64,000 nt of DNA from Cephalothrix simula (GCA_035591015.1 JAXIUW010229173.1:49586-113585); one strand, 5' to 3'. Positions 8,075 through 16,797 are shown, counted from the first letter of the stretch. The notes: generated by a model not told the origin, from the letters alone. Numbers and translations are program-made.

Positions 8075-9780
8075 CAATCTAACTTACTTTCAACAAACAT
8101 TGCCCAATTTTTTAGCTTTTTATAGTCAGGGTCAATTTCTTTAACCTCCGCAAAGGCGGTCTGCGCCTCAACCCAGTTCTCTATTTTGCTTAGGGCTATG
8201 CCCATATTGTACCACGCATCAACGGCTGTGGCGTCGTTGACCACTATGTCCTCCAAAGCACTGATTACCACCGCATAATCCTTACGCCTTGAAGCTATGC
8301 GTGCAATGCCCCACAAAGACTTAGTATAGTACATATCATAGCGCAAACTGCTTTGATAGTCCGCAAAGGCTTCTTCAAAATTGCCCTCGCTCTCAAATAC
8401 CCAGCCTAGCTGGTAATAGATTAGCGGTTGTTCTGGATGCTCTGCGCTAAGTGCCTCAAGCTGCTTGATGGCCTGTGGATTGTGCCCTTCCTGATAGTCA
8501 ATCAACGCCAAATACAGCTGGGGCTGGTAGGCCAGCGGATACTGCTCTGCCAAGGCCTTAAAAACCTGCTGGGCTTCTGGATACTGCTGTTGTTCGTAGT
8601 AGCCCATGGCCAATTGATAGGCTTGGCCGTCTTCATCTAACTCGCCAGAGCTTTCAGAAATTGCGCTGGCCCGGCGAGTGTCTCTCCAGCGGAGCAGCTC
8701 TGGGTAGAACAGACCATAGACCGATGCCAAATTGGTCGGCGGTGCAAAAGTCATCCACGATGGATTCAGATTAAGCACCTGCTGCACCTGTTGAGAACCA
8801 ACATCACCACTGATGCCCTCGGTTAGAGCCATCACCAGCATAGCCATTGCTGACAACGGATTGCGCTTAATCGCCACTTGAGCTAGCTTGACGGCCTGCT
8901 CTGTCTGCCCCAGCAAATAAAAGGCATAGGCCTGAATATCTGGCCTAAAATACTGCCCTTGGTCTTGCAGTAAGCCTATGGTCTTCTTTAGAGTTTGCTG
9001 ACGCTCACGAATATCTTTAGTATACAGAGTCGCCAAACTAAGCATTGTTAGGTAGAGATCAGGCTGGTCTTTCACCCACGGATCATTAAGCGTGTTCAGT
9101 ACTTTAAGGCGCGCCAGCAATCCTACCTCATTATTAGCTGGAGGAGCATTGAGGAAATCATTTACAGACTGCCAACTTAGTGGCATCGGCACTGGCTGAA
9201 CGGTTACAGCATCTCCTAAAAGCAACTGTGCTTGTTCAACCACGGTCTCAAATAACTCTGTCGGCGAATTGTAGGTAAGAACTTCTGCCCATTCAGAGCT
9301 AGACTCCAGTCCCTGAACCTCAAGCTGCACCCGAGCAGAATTAATAACCGCCTGCACTTGACCACTCAGCCTAAGCAGCTTGATTTGGTCTTGCTGGGAC
9401 ATATCAGACAATAGATTAGTCCGCTCGGTAACCAAGACCCCGCCCTGAGCTTGAAGCGCAGCCGCCATTGACCTAGTTAAAAAATCGGCAATAGACTGCT
9501 CTAGCTCGCTTTTGCGCACCGACTGTAGCGGAAAGATAACTACGGCTACGTCATCTTCAGCAGCCAGCAAATGCTCTGTCCAAGCCATTCCAATGATTGC
9601 CCAAATAACTAGGCTAGCACCCAATATCCGCACTAAAGGCCTGCTCAAAAACACTAATAACCATTGGCCAAGTAGCCCATGGCGATAAATTGAACTGGTC
9701 AAAGTGGCTGATGTCACAGTGCCTGATTGAGCCTGCAAATTAGCTATGGAATTCTCCAGAGGGCACCTCAATCGACCCAT
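8074..9780 (-). CDS. Membrane-anchored CsgG/TolB-like and TPR repeat protein
   Basis: Not a named family. From the ATG at 9780 (568 residues) there is one hydrophobic segment at about 52-67, probably a signal anchor. A domain at about 77-195 follows (VAVVIFPLQSV...VTERTNLLSDMSQQDQ), resembling the nucleotide-binding-like fold shared by CsgG, LpoB and TolB N-domains. About ten TPR units run from about 250 to the end, for example YQLGWVFESEGNFEEAFADYQSSL. The start is uncertain: a TTG at 9822 also lies in frame, and the ATG overlaps the ZapB-like gene by 41 bases. Co-transcription with aroC is clear. An envelope scaffold role is a guess. Confidence 0.6.
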   Translation of the reverse strand: MGRLRCPLENSIANLQAQSGTVTSATLTSSIYRHGLLGQWLLVFLSRPLVRILGASLVIWAIIGMAWTEHLLAAEDDVAVVIFPLQSVRKSELEQSIADFLTRSMAAALQAQGGVLVTERTNLLSDMSQQDQIKLLRLSGQVQAVINSARVQLEVQGLESSSEWAEVLTYNSPTELFETVVEQAQLLLGDAVTVQPVPMPLSWQSVNDFLNAPPANNEVGLLARLKVLNTLNDPWVKDQPDLYLTMLSLATLYTKDIRERQQTLKKTIGLLQDQGQYFRPDIQAYAFYLLGQTEQAVKLAQVAIKRNPLSAMAMLVMALTEGISGDVGSQQVQQVLNLNPSWMTFAPPTNLASVYGLFYPELLRWRDTRRASAISESSGELDEDGQAYQLAMGYYEQQQYPEAQQVFKALAEQYPLAYQPQLYLALIDYQEGHNPQAIKQLEALSAEHPEQPLIYYQLGWVFESEGNFEEAFADYQSSLRYDMYYTKSLWGIARIASRRKDYAVVISALEDIVVNDATAVDAWYNMGIALSKIENWVEAQTAFAEVKEIDPDYKKLKNWAMFVESKLD

Positions 9781-9955
9781 TGGCAGCCTCAGTCGGCTTT
9801 TCAATGTCTTGGATGCGCTCAATCAGTGCCTTTATTTTTCCTTCTAGCATCTGCCGCTCATTGCGTAAAAATTGAACCTCTCTTTGTAGCTGCTCAACAA
9901 GCTCAACTGTAGATATAACCCTATCTTCTAAGGTTTCTAATAAAGTATTATCCAT
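9740..9955 (-). CDS. Small coiled-coil protein, ZapB/TIGR02449-like
   Basis: A 71-residue acidic protein that is almost wholly a heptad coiled coil (LEDRVISTVELVEQLQREVQFLRNE..., residues about 5-52) with a short unstructured tail. Size and pattern match the ZapB/TIGR02449 group of small coiled-coil proteins in gammaproteobacteria; ZapB stabilises the FtsZ ring through ZapA. The ATG at 9955 is preceded in frame by one GTG codon. It is the first gene of the tight series that runs on through the TPR protein to aroC, bamD, dprA and topA. No zapA is visible here. A coiled-coil protein of other function cannot be excluded. Confidence 0.6.
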   Translation of the reverse strand: MDNTLLETLEDRVISTVELVEQLQREVQFLRNERQMLEGKIKALIERIQDIEKPTEAANGSIEVPSGEFHS

Positions 9956-10071
9956 CACTCAAGTCCCTTTGTTACCGATGTTGGTTGTTTAACTGCGCAA
10001 GTTTTACCAACTTACACACACGCATAGATGGTAAGTCTATCACAAATGCTTAGGTGCTGGATATTCTTTAG

Positions 10072-10500
10072 TTATTTTAGATGAGCCTCATTGATAATAG
10101 TTTGCACCAGCTGTTCATTAATTGGCTGGCAAAACTTTGCATGGGCAATATAGCTGTGGTCGTTGTCTGGAAAGGCTGTTTGATGAGGCGTACAGCCCAC
10201 AATAACAACTTCAATAGCTAGATCACGATTAGCACTAACCAGCATTTTCTCACCTATTTTGATTTTGCGTGGCGAATAAAACGCTAGCCCGCCTGCCGAT
10301 ATGTTATGAATATGCACCGGCTGTGGCCGTTGATGAACATAAATTATGGGCCTATTATATTGCTCAAAGAAATAGCGAACGTATCTACGGCGTTCAATTG
10401 CTGCTGCGCTAGAGCTACGAGGCAATTCTGGTGCTTCATGCGGGATAATTCCATTTGTTTGGTCAGCTGGAAGGCGATGATTTTTTTTATCTGTTTTCAT
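10072..10500 (-). CDS. PilZ-domain protein (putative c-di-GMP receptor)
   Basis: The 142-residue protein carries both PilZ signatures: the arginine motif ERRRYVR (about residues 36-42) and the N-x-S-x-x-G motif NISAGG (about 67-72). These are the residues that bind cyclic di-GMP in characterised PilZ proteins. The first 30 residues are polar and probably disordered. There is no membrane segment or partner domain, so it is a single-domain adaptor. It stands about 116 bases upstream of the ZapB-like series in the same direction and may share its transcript. A second PilZ protein is encoded at 47.4-48.1 kb. The regulated target is unknown. Confidence 0.8.
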   Translation of the reverse strand: MKTDKKNHRLPADQTNGIIPHEAPELPRSSSAAAIERRRYVRYFFEQYNRPIIYVHQRPQPVHIHNISAGGLAFYSPRKIKIGEKMLVSANRDLAIEVVIVGCTPHQTAFPDNDHSYIAHAKFCQPINEQLVQTIINEAHLK

Positions 10501-10840
10501 AGCGAAGATTCTATCAGCGAGGTTATGTTATTGCCGGCTGAATACTAAAACGGGCATACAGTATGTAACGGATTAACTAAGGTTGAGTTCATTTAACATG
10601 CACCAAGACGCTTAACTCTGTGCCAACCAGATGCCAGCCAGATATTACCTAGCCATTTGTTAAATGACTACTCAAGTTAAGAACCAAACCAACCGATATT
10701 AGGGTTTAGAGAATGCTGTTGTTGCTGACCGCAATGCCCGCTTTGGGCAATAGCTGATGAGGCACAATGCTTATTTAAGGCTTAAATAAGATTACTAACA
10801 TGCTTAGTACAAATACCTTTTATAAAACCTGAGATTTGAA
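10501..10840. other. Intergenic region between divergent genes
   Basis: No gene found. Two 11-base units (TGCCAACCAGA, TGCCAGCCAGA) stand in tandem at 10621-10642. A perfect inverted repeat is listed separately. The rest shows nothing specific. Confidence 0.4.
10770..10790. promoter_or_regulatory. Perfect 9+3+9 inverted repeat upstream of an exported-protein gene
   Basis: The arms CTTATTTAA and TTAAATAAG are exact reverse complements separated by GGC. The site lies about 50 bases before the ATG at 10841, where a promoter would be expected. No T-run follows, so it is more like an operator for a dimeric regulator than a terminator. No regulator can be named. Confidence 0.4.
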
Positions 10841-11236
10841 ATGCTTAGTATAAAAAAGTTTGTGGTTTGCCTCTTTTGTGGCTTAGTTTTGACTGCTGGG
10901 GCGGGCATGGGTCAAAATGCGTTAAGCGAAGATGTATATACGGAATGGCTTAACCTATCTATTAGGGGACTATCTCAAGAAGAAATTGAGGCTCGCCTAA
11001 ATCAAGTAGACCCACAGCTACTTGACAATACTAAAAGTCGGCTCAGGCGGGTGATATTAGCCAACCTGCGTGGCAAAAATGTGGGTAATTACCTAAAAAA
11101 TGTTTCTAATCCCGGTGACTTTAAGAGCATTCTCTTTTTAATCAAAACCGAGCTCCGCTTTTTTGGGATGCATAACGATAAACTCGTTAAAATTATGATT
11201 AAAGATGAGTTTAAGATACCGCTTAATTACCTGTAA
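10841..11236 (+). CDS. Hypothetical exported protein
   Basis: Unrecognised, 131 residues. The N-terminus (MLSIKKFVVCLFCGLVLTAGAGMGQNA) has the positively charged start, hydrophobic core and small residues of a signal peptide, probably cut near residues 22-26. The mature part of about 105 residues is charged and helical, with an SQEEIEARLNQVDPQLLDNTKSR segment that looks like a helical hairpin. It has no cysteine after the signal and no known catalytic motif. It stands alone on the plus strand between two minus-strand groups, behind a perfect inverted repeat. It is probably a real gene because of the signal peptide and clean composition. Confidence 0.55.
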   Translation: MLSIKKFVVCLFCGLVLTAGAGMGQNALSEDVYTEWLNLSIRGLSQEEIEARLNQVDPQLLDNTKSRLRRVILANLRGKNVGNYLKNVSNPGDFKSILFLIKTELRFFGMHNDKLVKIMIKDEFKIPLNYL

Positions 11237-11307
11237 TCACTGATATTGACAATCAAAAACTACCGCCCATTGCGCAACATGCTAAGCTCAACAGTCCATT
11301 ATCGTAA

Positions 11308-11461
11308 TTGGCACTGCGTAGTCGGCACTAATAGTTTGCATTAATAGTTAGCATTACGCAGTTGGTATTAAACAGTTAGCACCACACAATTGGCACTACC
11401 ACTAGCACCGCATAATTAACTCCACCACAGTTGGCACTGCATAGTCGGCACTAATAGTTTG
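11308..11461. repeat. Degenerate tandem array, unit 13-14 bases, about 11 units
   Basis: Consecutive units such as TTGGCACTGCGTAG, TCGGCACTAATAG, TTAGCATTACGCAG and TTGGCACTGCATAG follow each other without spacers. The first two units (11308-11338) recur almost exactly at 11431-11461, with one change in 31 bases, so the array grew by larger duplications too. It fills the space between two convergent genes and contains no ORF. Confidence 0.8.
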
Positions 11462-11496
11462 AGGATACCTTAAGCTGGTTGGCAACCTAATACTTT

Positions 11497-12696
11497 CTAT
11501 TGAGCCAGAAAATCCATGGCCACCACTCCCAAGGCACTTACGCCAAGGGGCAAGCTATCTTCATCAATATTAAAGGTGCTTGAGTGTAAGGGGCTAGTAA
11601 TGCCCTTGGCTTCATTGCGAATACCCAGCCACAAAAATAATGACGGAACACGCTTACTAAAGTAGGCAAAGTCTTCGCCACCCATGTGGCTTTCAGTAAT
11701 GATAGCCACGGCATCATCTCCCAGATTATTGCTGACTGCCGCCAAGCCGAGGTCATGCATTTGGACATCATTAGAAAACCCCGGATAGCCACGCCGATAA
11801 TCAAACTCATAGCTCAAGCCGTGCGCAGCGCATATTCCACTAATCACACGTTCAATATCGCCCGGCGTGCGTTGGGCGTGTTCTTCATCAACACAGCGGG
11901 CAGTGCCTGATACGGTGATGCTATCAGCCAAAATATTAACAGCAGTACCACCGTTAATCATGCCCAACCCAATAACTCGTGGCACATTGGGTGCGGTTTC
12001 TCTAGTAATTAGGCATTGCAAGGCCAAGCAAATCTGCGCCGTAGCCGGCAAGGGGTCACGCCCCCGATGTGGCAGAGCAGCATGGCTTTGCTGACCTTTA
12101 ATTGTAAAGGTAAAGTTGTCGGCATAGGCCAAAACGCCACCATTTCTAAATCCAATCTTGCCAACATCAATGCGATTATCTACATGCAGAGCTAAGGCAG
12201 CATCAACACCGTCTAATACCCCGCCATTTTCAATCATCGTTAGAGCTCCACCGGGTGGAACTTCTTCGGCAGGCTGAAATAAAAACTTCACCCGACCCTT
12301 AAAGCGTTCTTTGTTCGCTGCCAGCACATCTGCCAAGCCCAACAAACAAGTAACATGAGCATCATGGCCACAGGCATGCATCACGCCCGTATTTTTTGAG
12401 CAATACTCAACGTCATTCTGCTCGGTGATAGGCAGGGCATCCATATCTGCCCGAATAAGTATGCTCGGCCCGGGCTTGCCCGTATCTAGCTCAGCCACCA
12501 CACCATGCATTCCGCCCACATTACGCATAATACTTAAACCATTCAGCTTGCTTAGGCGTTCTAAAACCAACCGGGCTGTGGCTTCTTCATGCAAAGATAA
12601 CTCAGGATGGGCATGAATATGGCGTCGTAAGGCCGATAATTCAGCATGTTTCTGCTGCGCTTCTTCAACCAACCAGTGATAATTGCCGTTGCTCAT
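11497..12696 (-). CDS. M20D-family amidohydrolase (N-acyl-amino-acid / hippurate hydrolase type)
   Basis: A zinc peptidase-fold enzyme that removes an acyl group from an N-acylated amino acid or similar amide. Visible motifs are RRHIHAHPELS at the start, RADMDALPI, the metal ligands in MHACGHDAH (about residues 108-116), the acid pair in FQPAEEVPPGG, and the dimerisation domain with GQQSHAALPHRGRDP. The last metal region SHMGGEDFAYF is also present. Length 399 is typical. Its ATG shares one base with the stop of fadA, so the two are coupled; the physiological substrate is not evident, and pairing with a thiolase suggests degradation of an N-acyl compound. Confidence 0.88.
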   Translation of the reverse strand: MSNGNYHWLVEEAQQKHAELSALRRHIHAHPELSLHEEATARLVLERLSKLNGLSIMRNVGGMHGVVAELDTGKPGPSILIRADMDALPITEQNDVEYCSKNTGVMHACGHDAHVTCLLGLADVLAANKERFKGRVKFLFQPAEEVPPGGALTMIENGGVLDGVDAALALHVDNRIDVGKIGFRNGGVLAYADNFTFTIKGQQSHAALPHRGRDPLPATAQICLALQCLITRETAPNVPRVIGLGMINGGTAVNILADSITVSGTARCVDEEHAQRTPGDIERVISGICAAHGLSYEFDYRRGYPGFSNDVQMHDLGLAAVSNNLGDDAVAIITESHMGGEDFAYFSKRVPSLFLWLGIRNEAKGITSPLHSSTFNIDEDSLPLGVSALGVVAMDFLAQ

Positions 12697-13859
12697 TAAG
12701 CTCTTTCAAAAACCGTTGCCACTCCCTGCCCCAAGCCCACGCATAAAGTCGCCAAGCCTAGTTCAAGATCTTTTTCTTCCATCATATGAATAAGATTGGC
12801 ACTAATCCGTGCTCCAGAACAACCCAAGGGATGCCCCAAAGCTATGGCTCCGCCATTGACGTTGACCATTTCATCCATGCGTGAATCTAGCCCTAAAGTA
12901 TTCAGCACGGCTAATGATTGAGCCGCAAAAGCCTCATTTAACTCTACAATTTCAATATCATCAATATCTAGGTTGCCACGCTTGAGCACCTTATTTGTGG
13001 CCTCAACCGGTCCCATGCCCATGATGGCTGGGTCTATGCCACTAATGGCCATGGCCTTGATTTTAGCTTTGGGCTCAATTCCTAATGCCTTAGCACGCTC
13101 TTCAGACATAACCAAAACCGCTGCTGCACCATCAGAAATCCCTGATGAATTGCCTGCCGTAACCGTTCCATTGCGGGGGTCAAAGACCGGCCTTAGTGCC
13201 GTTAGGGCATCTATGTTGGCATCGGTGCGAACTGGTTCGTCATAATCTACCAGCACGGGCAAACCGTCTTCATCATGCCCCCAAATGGGAATCATCTGCT
13301 TGCTAAAAGTGCCGTTAGTCTGCGCTTCATGAGCCAATTGATGCGAACGCAGGGCAAACTCATCCTGCTCACGGCGAGTAATGAAGTTCATTCTAGCCAC
13401 CATTTCGGCGGTAACTCCCATCAGATAATCGGCACGTGCTCCTCGCAGACTGTACTTCGGCGGTGGGTCTACTCCATGATCCATCTTAACGTGCCCCATG
13501 TGCTCTGCTCCACCGCAAATAAATACATCGCCACAATCAGCCGCAATGGCCTGCGCTGCCGACATAATACTCTGCAATGATGACCCACACAGCCGATTCA
13601 CGGTTTGTGCCGCCGTTGAAAACGGCAACCCCGACATAAGACCAATCATTCGTGATACATTGAAGCCCTGCTCAAGAGTTTGATTAGCACAGCCCCAAAT
13701 AAGATCTTCAACCTCGGCCGGGTCTAGCTTTGGATTACGCTCTAAAAGTGCCTTAATCAGCCCCACACCTAAATCTTCTACCCGCACATTACGAAACACT
13801 CCACCCTTAGAACGTCCCATCGGAGTGCGCACTGCATCAACTACAACTGCCTGCTTCAT
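12696..13859 (-). CDS. fadA: 3-ketoacyl-CoA thiolase
   Basis: Cleaves 3-ketoacyl-CoA with CoA to acetyl-CoA in fatty-acid beta-oxidation. It has exactly the 387 residues of E. coli FadA and is closely similar throughout. The start is MKQAVVVDAVRTPMGRSKGG, the acyl-accepting Cys lies in VNRLCGSS (about residue 91), and NEAFA, GGAIALGHPLGCSGAR with the general-base Cys, and the GLGQGVATVFER end all match. The usual partner fadB is not adjacent; instead an amidohydrolase follows with a one-base overlap. An acyl-CoA dehydrogenase is encoded 4 kb away. Confidence in the enzyme class is very high. Confidence 0.95.
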   Translation of the reverse strand: MKQAVVVDAVRTPMGRSKGGVFRNVRVEDLGVGLIKALLERNPKLDPAEVEDLIWGCANQTLEQGFNVSRMIGLMSGLPFSTAAQTVNRLCGSSLQSIMSAAQAIAADCGDVFICGGAEHMGHVKMDHGVDPPPKYSLRGARADYLMGVTAEMVARMNFITRREQDEFALRSHQLAHEAQTNGTFSKQMIPIWGHDEDGLPVLVDYDEPVRTDANIDALTALRPVFDPRNGTVTAGNSSGISDGAAAVLVMSEERAKALGIEPKAKIKAMAISGIDPAIMGMGPVEATNKVLKRGNLDIDDIEIVELNEAFAAQSLAVLNTLGLDSRMDEMVNVNGGAIALGHPLGCSGARISANLIHMMEEKDLELGLATLCVGLGQGVATVFERA

Positions 13860-14371
13860 TTCACTAAAACCTCAATAAATAGTTAATAATCACCACCAGT
13901 ATAACTTTTCTAGTGTTAAACATACAAGAACAACAAAACCCTACGAGTAATACTGAATGTAATCAACTTGATAGATTGCCATACTGAAGTTATTGCCATG
14001 CTTTATGCTCATGTTTTACGGCATAATTAACACTTGCAGTTCACAATACAATAATATTGTAGGCTGCCTCTAATTAAGATACGTCTCAAGAGAGCTGATT
14101 TATCAGATAGTTCTAGTGTGGATGAGATTTAAGCCGCATATGATGAGAAACATCAGCCTTGGAAATAGCTGTGCTACAATGCAAACGACTGTGGTCAAAG
14201 TAAGATATGCCAAAGATTAGGCGTATTGGCAGAAAGCTCTTGCAATATTGACGGCTAACTATAGGCAAACATGCAGTCTGCTGCTATAGCCGTGAGCGCA
14301 TTATAGATAATCAGATTGTAGATGATCAGTTAGACACTGCCGAGCGCAATCGTTAAGTTAAAAATAGCACC
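13860..14371. other. Intergenic region of about 510 bases
   Basis: Lies between divergent fadA and the RapZ_C gene. No ORF, RNA gene or terminator recognised. A 13-base near-palindrome ACAATA-A-TATTGT is centred near 14055. At 14304-14342 three units of 12-15 bases begin with TAGA(T/C). Promoters for both flanking genes must lie here but cannot be assigned safely. Confidence 0.35.
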
Positions 14372-14776
14372 ATGCAAATTGAAATTATTAGCTTTGGATA
14401 CACCTACGGCATGCCCAATTTTGAGCGTGGCCATGGCGGGTTTGTATTTGATTGCCGCCTACTACCCAATCCCTATTGGGACGAATCTTTGCGTAATTAC
14501 AACGGCCTTGAGCAACCCGTGCAAGATTTCTTCAAGGCTCGGCCTTTGGCACAAGACTTCATTGAACGGCTGCAACAGCTTGTGTTCTTGGCCACCACTG
14601 AATATCAAAGCCGTGACTACGAGTATATGTCGGTGGCTTTTGGCTGTACGGGTGGTCGTCATCGCTCTGTGTACACCGCTGATACTATCAGCAAGGCTCT
14701 TACTGCTTGCGGCTATCAGGCGTTAGTTAGCCATCGTGATATATCCCGTCACCTAGAGCGTGTTGAGCTAGCATGA
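14372..14776 (+). CDS. Stand-alone RapZ C-terminal domain protein
   Basis: 134 residues that match only the C-terminal domain of RapZ: ISFGYTYGMPN near the start, FDCRLLPNPYW, a YNGLEQPVQDF segment, the phosphate-binding-like GCTGGRHRSV (about residues 90-99), and a VSHRDI end. In E. coli RapZ this domain senses glucosamine-6-phosphate and binds the small RNAs GlmY/GlmZ. The N-terminal P-loop ATPase half is absent, and the upstream sequence holds no trace of it. The stop overlaps the start of the nucleotidyltransferase gene by four bases (ATGA). The context suggests an amino-sugar metabolism role and not RNase E adaptation; this is inference. Confidence 0.85.
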   Translation: MQIEIISFGYTYGMPNFERGHGGFVFDCRLLPNPYWDESLRNYNGLEQPVQDFFKARPLAQDFIERLQQLVFLATTEYQSRDYEYMSVAFGCTGGRHRSVYTADTISKALTACGYQALVSHRDISRHLERVELA

Positions 14777-15504
14777 CTACGCAGGCCTTTATTCTAGCGG
14801 CAGGCTATGGCAGTCGTCTTAAAGAGCTTACCAAATATCGCCCCAAAGCCTTGGTTGAGGTGCGCTCTCAGCCCTTGCTGGGCAGATTGCTGGCCTATCT
14901 AACACGCAATAAAATCGGCAGAATAGCCCTTAACACGCACCATTATTCTGAACAAATTGAGCTTTTCTTGCAGCAAAAGCATCCCTCGGTTAGCATATTT
15001 CATGAACCTCAACTACTGGGAACTGCTGGCGGAATATACAATGCACGGCAGTTTTGGCAGTCTGCGCCGGTGCTGGTGTGGAATGCAGACATCGTAGCTA
15101 ACTTGCCTTTGCCTAGTTTATTTAAGCATCATCAACAACAAGGCCACGATGCCACCTTGGTAGTTAGTAGACGAACTAGTAGCTCTTATCTTGTATTTGA
15201 TGAGCATGGCCAACTACTTGCCGTAGACTCACCCCACCGTGGGCATTGTTCTGCCAAGGGTTTACGCCAAGCCTTTCATGGCATTTCAATACTTTCACCA
15301 AGTATGCTGCCCCACCTTAGCCAACATCAAGATCTAATTAATGCTTTGCTACAGGCTGCACAGCACGGCCTAAAAATAGCTAGCTGGACGGCTGATAACG
15401 GCTATTGGGGCAGTAGTGGCACTCCTCAACAACTCCAGCAGCTTGAGGTTGATTTTGACCAAAGCTCTAGCTCATCAGCAGGCGTTTTAGATGATTGGAT
15501 TTAG
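14773..15504 (+). CDS. MurU-like sugar-1-phosphate nucleotidyltransferase
   Basis: Transfers a nucleotidyl group to a sugar-1-phosphate. The signature FILAAGYGSRLKELTKYRPKAL (pyrophosphorylase loop with the catalytic Arg and Lys) opens the protein. GTAGGIYNA and the metal-binding WNADI (about residues 96-100) follow. At 243 residues it is close to MurU (about 223), which makes UDP-MurNAc from MurNAc-1-phosphate in cell-wall recycling, and it lacks the hexapeptide domain of GlmU. The four-base overlap with the RapZ_C gene implies coupled translation. An AmgK-like kinase is encoded at 58.9 kb. Substrate assignment is inference. Confidence 0.75.
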   Translation: MTTQAFILAAGYGSRLKELTKYRPKALVEVRSQPLLGRLLAYLTRNKIGRIALNTHHYSEQIELFLQQKHPSVSIFHEPQLLGTAGGIYNARQFWQSAPVLVWNADIVANLPLPSLFKHHQQQGHDATLVVSRRTSSSYLVFDEHGQLLAVDSPHRGHCSAKGLRQAFHGISILSPSMLPHLSQHQDLINALLQAAQHGLKIASWTADNGYWGSSGTPQQLQQLEVDFDQSSSSSAGVLDDWI

Positions 15505-16727
15505 CATTCATCCCAGCTAAAACTGACCACATCAGCAATGTTTTCAGCGCCACAGAGTAGCATCAGCAGACGATCTACCCCCAAGGCCATGCCTGCACAG
15601 GGCGGTAATCCAGATTGCATTGACCGCAAAAACAGCGCATAGTCTGGCGTGGGCATTCCACGTTGCTGACGCTGCCTAAGCTGCTCATCAAAGCGTTTTG
15701 CGCATTCTTTAGCATCGATAAGCTCATTGAATCCATTGCATATTTCTGTGTTTTGCGCTATAAGTTCGGTGCGATTAGCTTCGCCTGATGGGCATTCTTT
15801 AGCCAAAGAGGCCAGCTCTAGCGGAAAGCCGCTAATCCACTGTGCCGTGGCGGGCAGTTTTTGTTCAATATAATCCCAAAGTAAACTAAAACAGTCTACG
15901 TAATTTAGCTGCGAGGCATCATTATGCAAAGAAGCTCCACCAGTATTGATTGCAGCTAGAGCGTTTTGCAATTGCTCTATTGAGCGGTAATTGCCAATAT
16001 CAAAATATTCTTTGAAGAGCTGATTGACTCTAAACTGTGGGTAGGGAGCAGCAAAAACCTTGGTAATAGCGGCAGTTGGCGCATCGTTAGCCTGTAACTG
16101 ATTGATTAAATAGGCTATCAACTGTTCAGTTTGCTGCCTAAGCACTGTTAAAGAAATGCCGCGCTCGTACCACTCAAGCATACAAAACTGAGGCTGATGT
16201 TGCTGTCCCTGCTCTTGAGCACGGAATACAGCACCCAGTCTATAGACTTTATCAAAGCCTCCCACCAGCAGACGCTTCATTTCTAGCTCTGGTGAAGTAA
16301 TCAAGAAGCGTTGATCAGTTTTGAAGAGTTGAAACTGCGCCTCTGGATTAGCTTCTGAAACCAAAATTGGCGTGTCAACTTCTATGTAGCCCAAGTTATC
16401 AAAGAACTCACGAATACCCTTCAAAATGAGGTGTCGCCAGCGGAGCATCTGCCGCCGTGAGACTGATTTTTTTGCCGATATTTTTTTATCAAACCAATGG
16501 CAAGCACTAAGCTGCCAATTTTCGGTTTGCGGGCTAGAGACATGCCTAGTTCCCAGCAAGCGTGGCGGTTGGCCGGCTTCAATACGCTCATAGGCTATCC
16601 AATCACCAAGCCTTATAGATGGTTCGGCCTTGATTAAGGCCAAGGCTTCACTGCCCGTATCACACCAAATATTGCCCCCTTCAGCATACTCAACTAAGCG
16701 AGCTAGCTTTTGCTTAGGATAATCCAA
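15501..16727 (-). CDS. epmA: EF-P lysine lysyltransferase (EpmA/GenX/PoxA) with N-terminal extension
   Basis: A class II lysyl-tRNA-synthetase paralogue that attaches (R)-beta-lysine to elongation factor P. The catalytic core from about residue 90 carries motif 2 (YRLGAVFRAQEQGQQHQPQFCMLEWYE), a CNGFNELIDA segment and motif 3 (GMALGVDRLLML). E. coli EpmA has 325 residues; this one has 408, the surplus being about 80 N-terminal residues before the RRQMLRWRHLILKGIREFF helix. The extension is not a clear OB-fold anticodon domain. efp lies just upstream in the same direction, confirming the role. The partner aminomutase EpmB is not in this window. Its stop overlaps that of the convergent MurU-like gene. 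Confidence 0.88.
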   Translation of the reverse strand: MDYPKQKLARLVEYAEGGNIWCDTGSEALALIKAEPSIRLGDWIAYERIEAGQPPRLLGTRHVSSPQTENWQLSACHWFDKKISAKKSVSRRQMLRWRHLILKGIREFFDNLGYIEVDTPILVSEANPEAQFQLFKTDQRFLITSPELEMKRLLVGGFDKVYRLGAVFRAQEQGQQHQPQFCMLEWYERGISLTVLRQQTEQLIAYLINQLQANDAPTAAITKVFAAPYPQFRVNQLFKEYFDIGNYRSIEQLQNALAAINTGGASLHNDASQLNYVDCFSLLWDYIEQKLPATAQWISGFPLELASLAKECPSGEANRTELIAQNTEICNGFNELIDAKECAKRFDEQLRQRQQRGMPTPDYALFLRSMQSGLPPCAGMALGVDRLLMLLCGAENIADVVSFSWDEC

Positions 16728-16797
16728 TTTAACTATCTTGGGTTTGATTATTACTGGTTGCCTTTGCTTCTAGCAGGTCTCTGCTAGGGCATGTGTT

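Noticed and set aside
11308-11461. CRISPR array
   Set aside because: Units are 13-14 bases without unique spacers of constant length and no cas gene is present.
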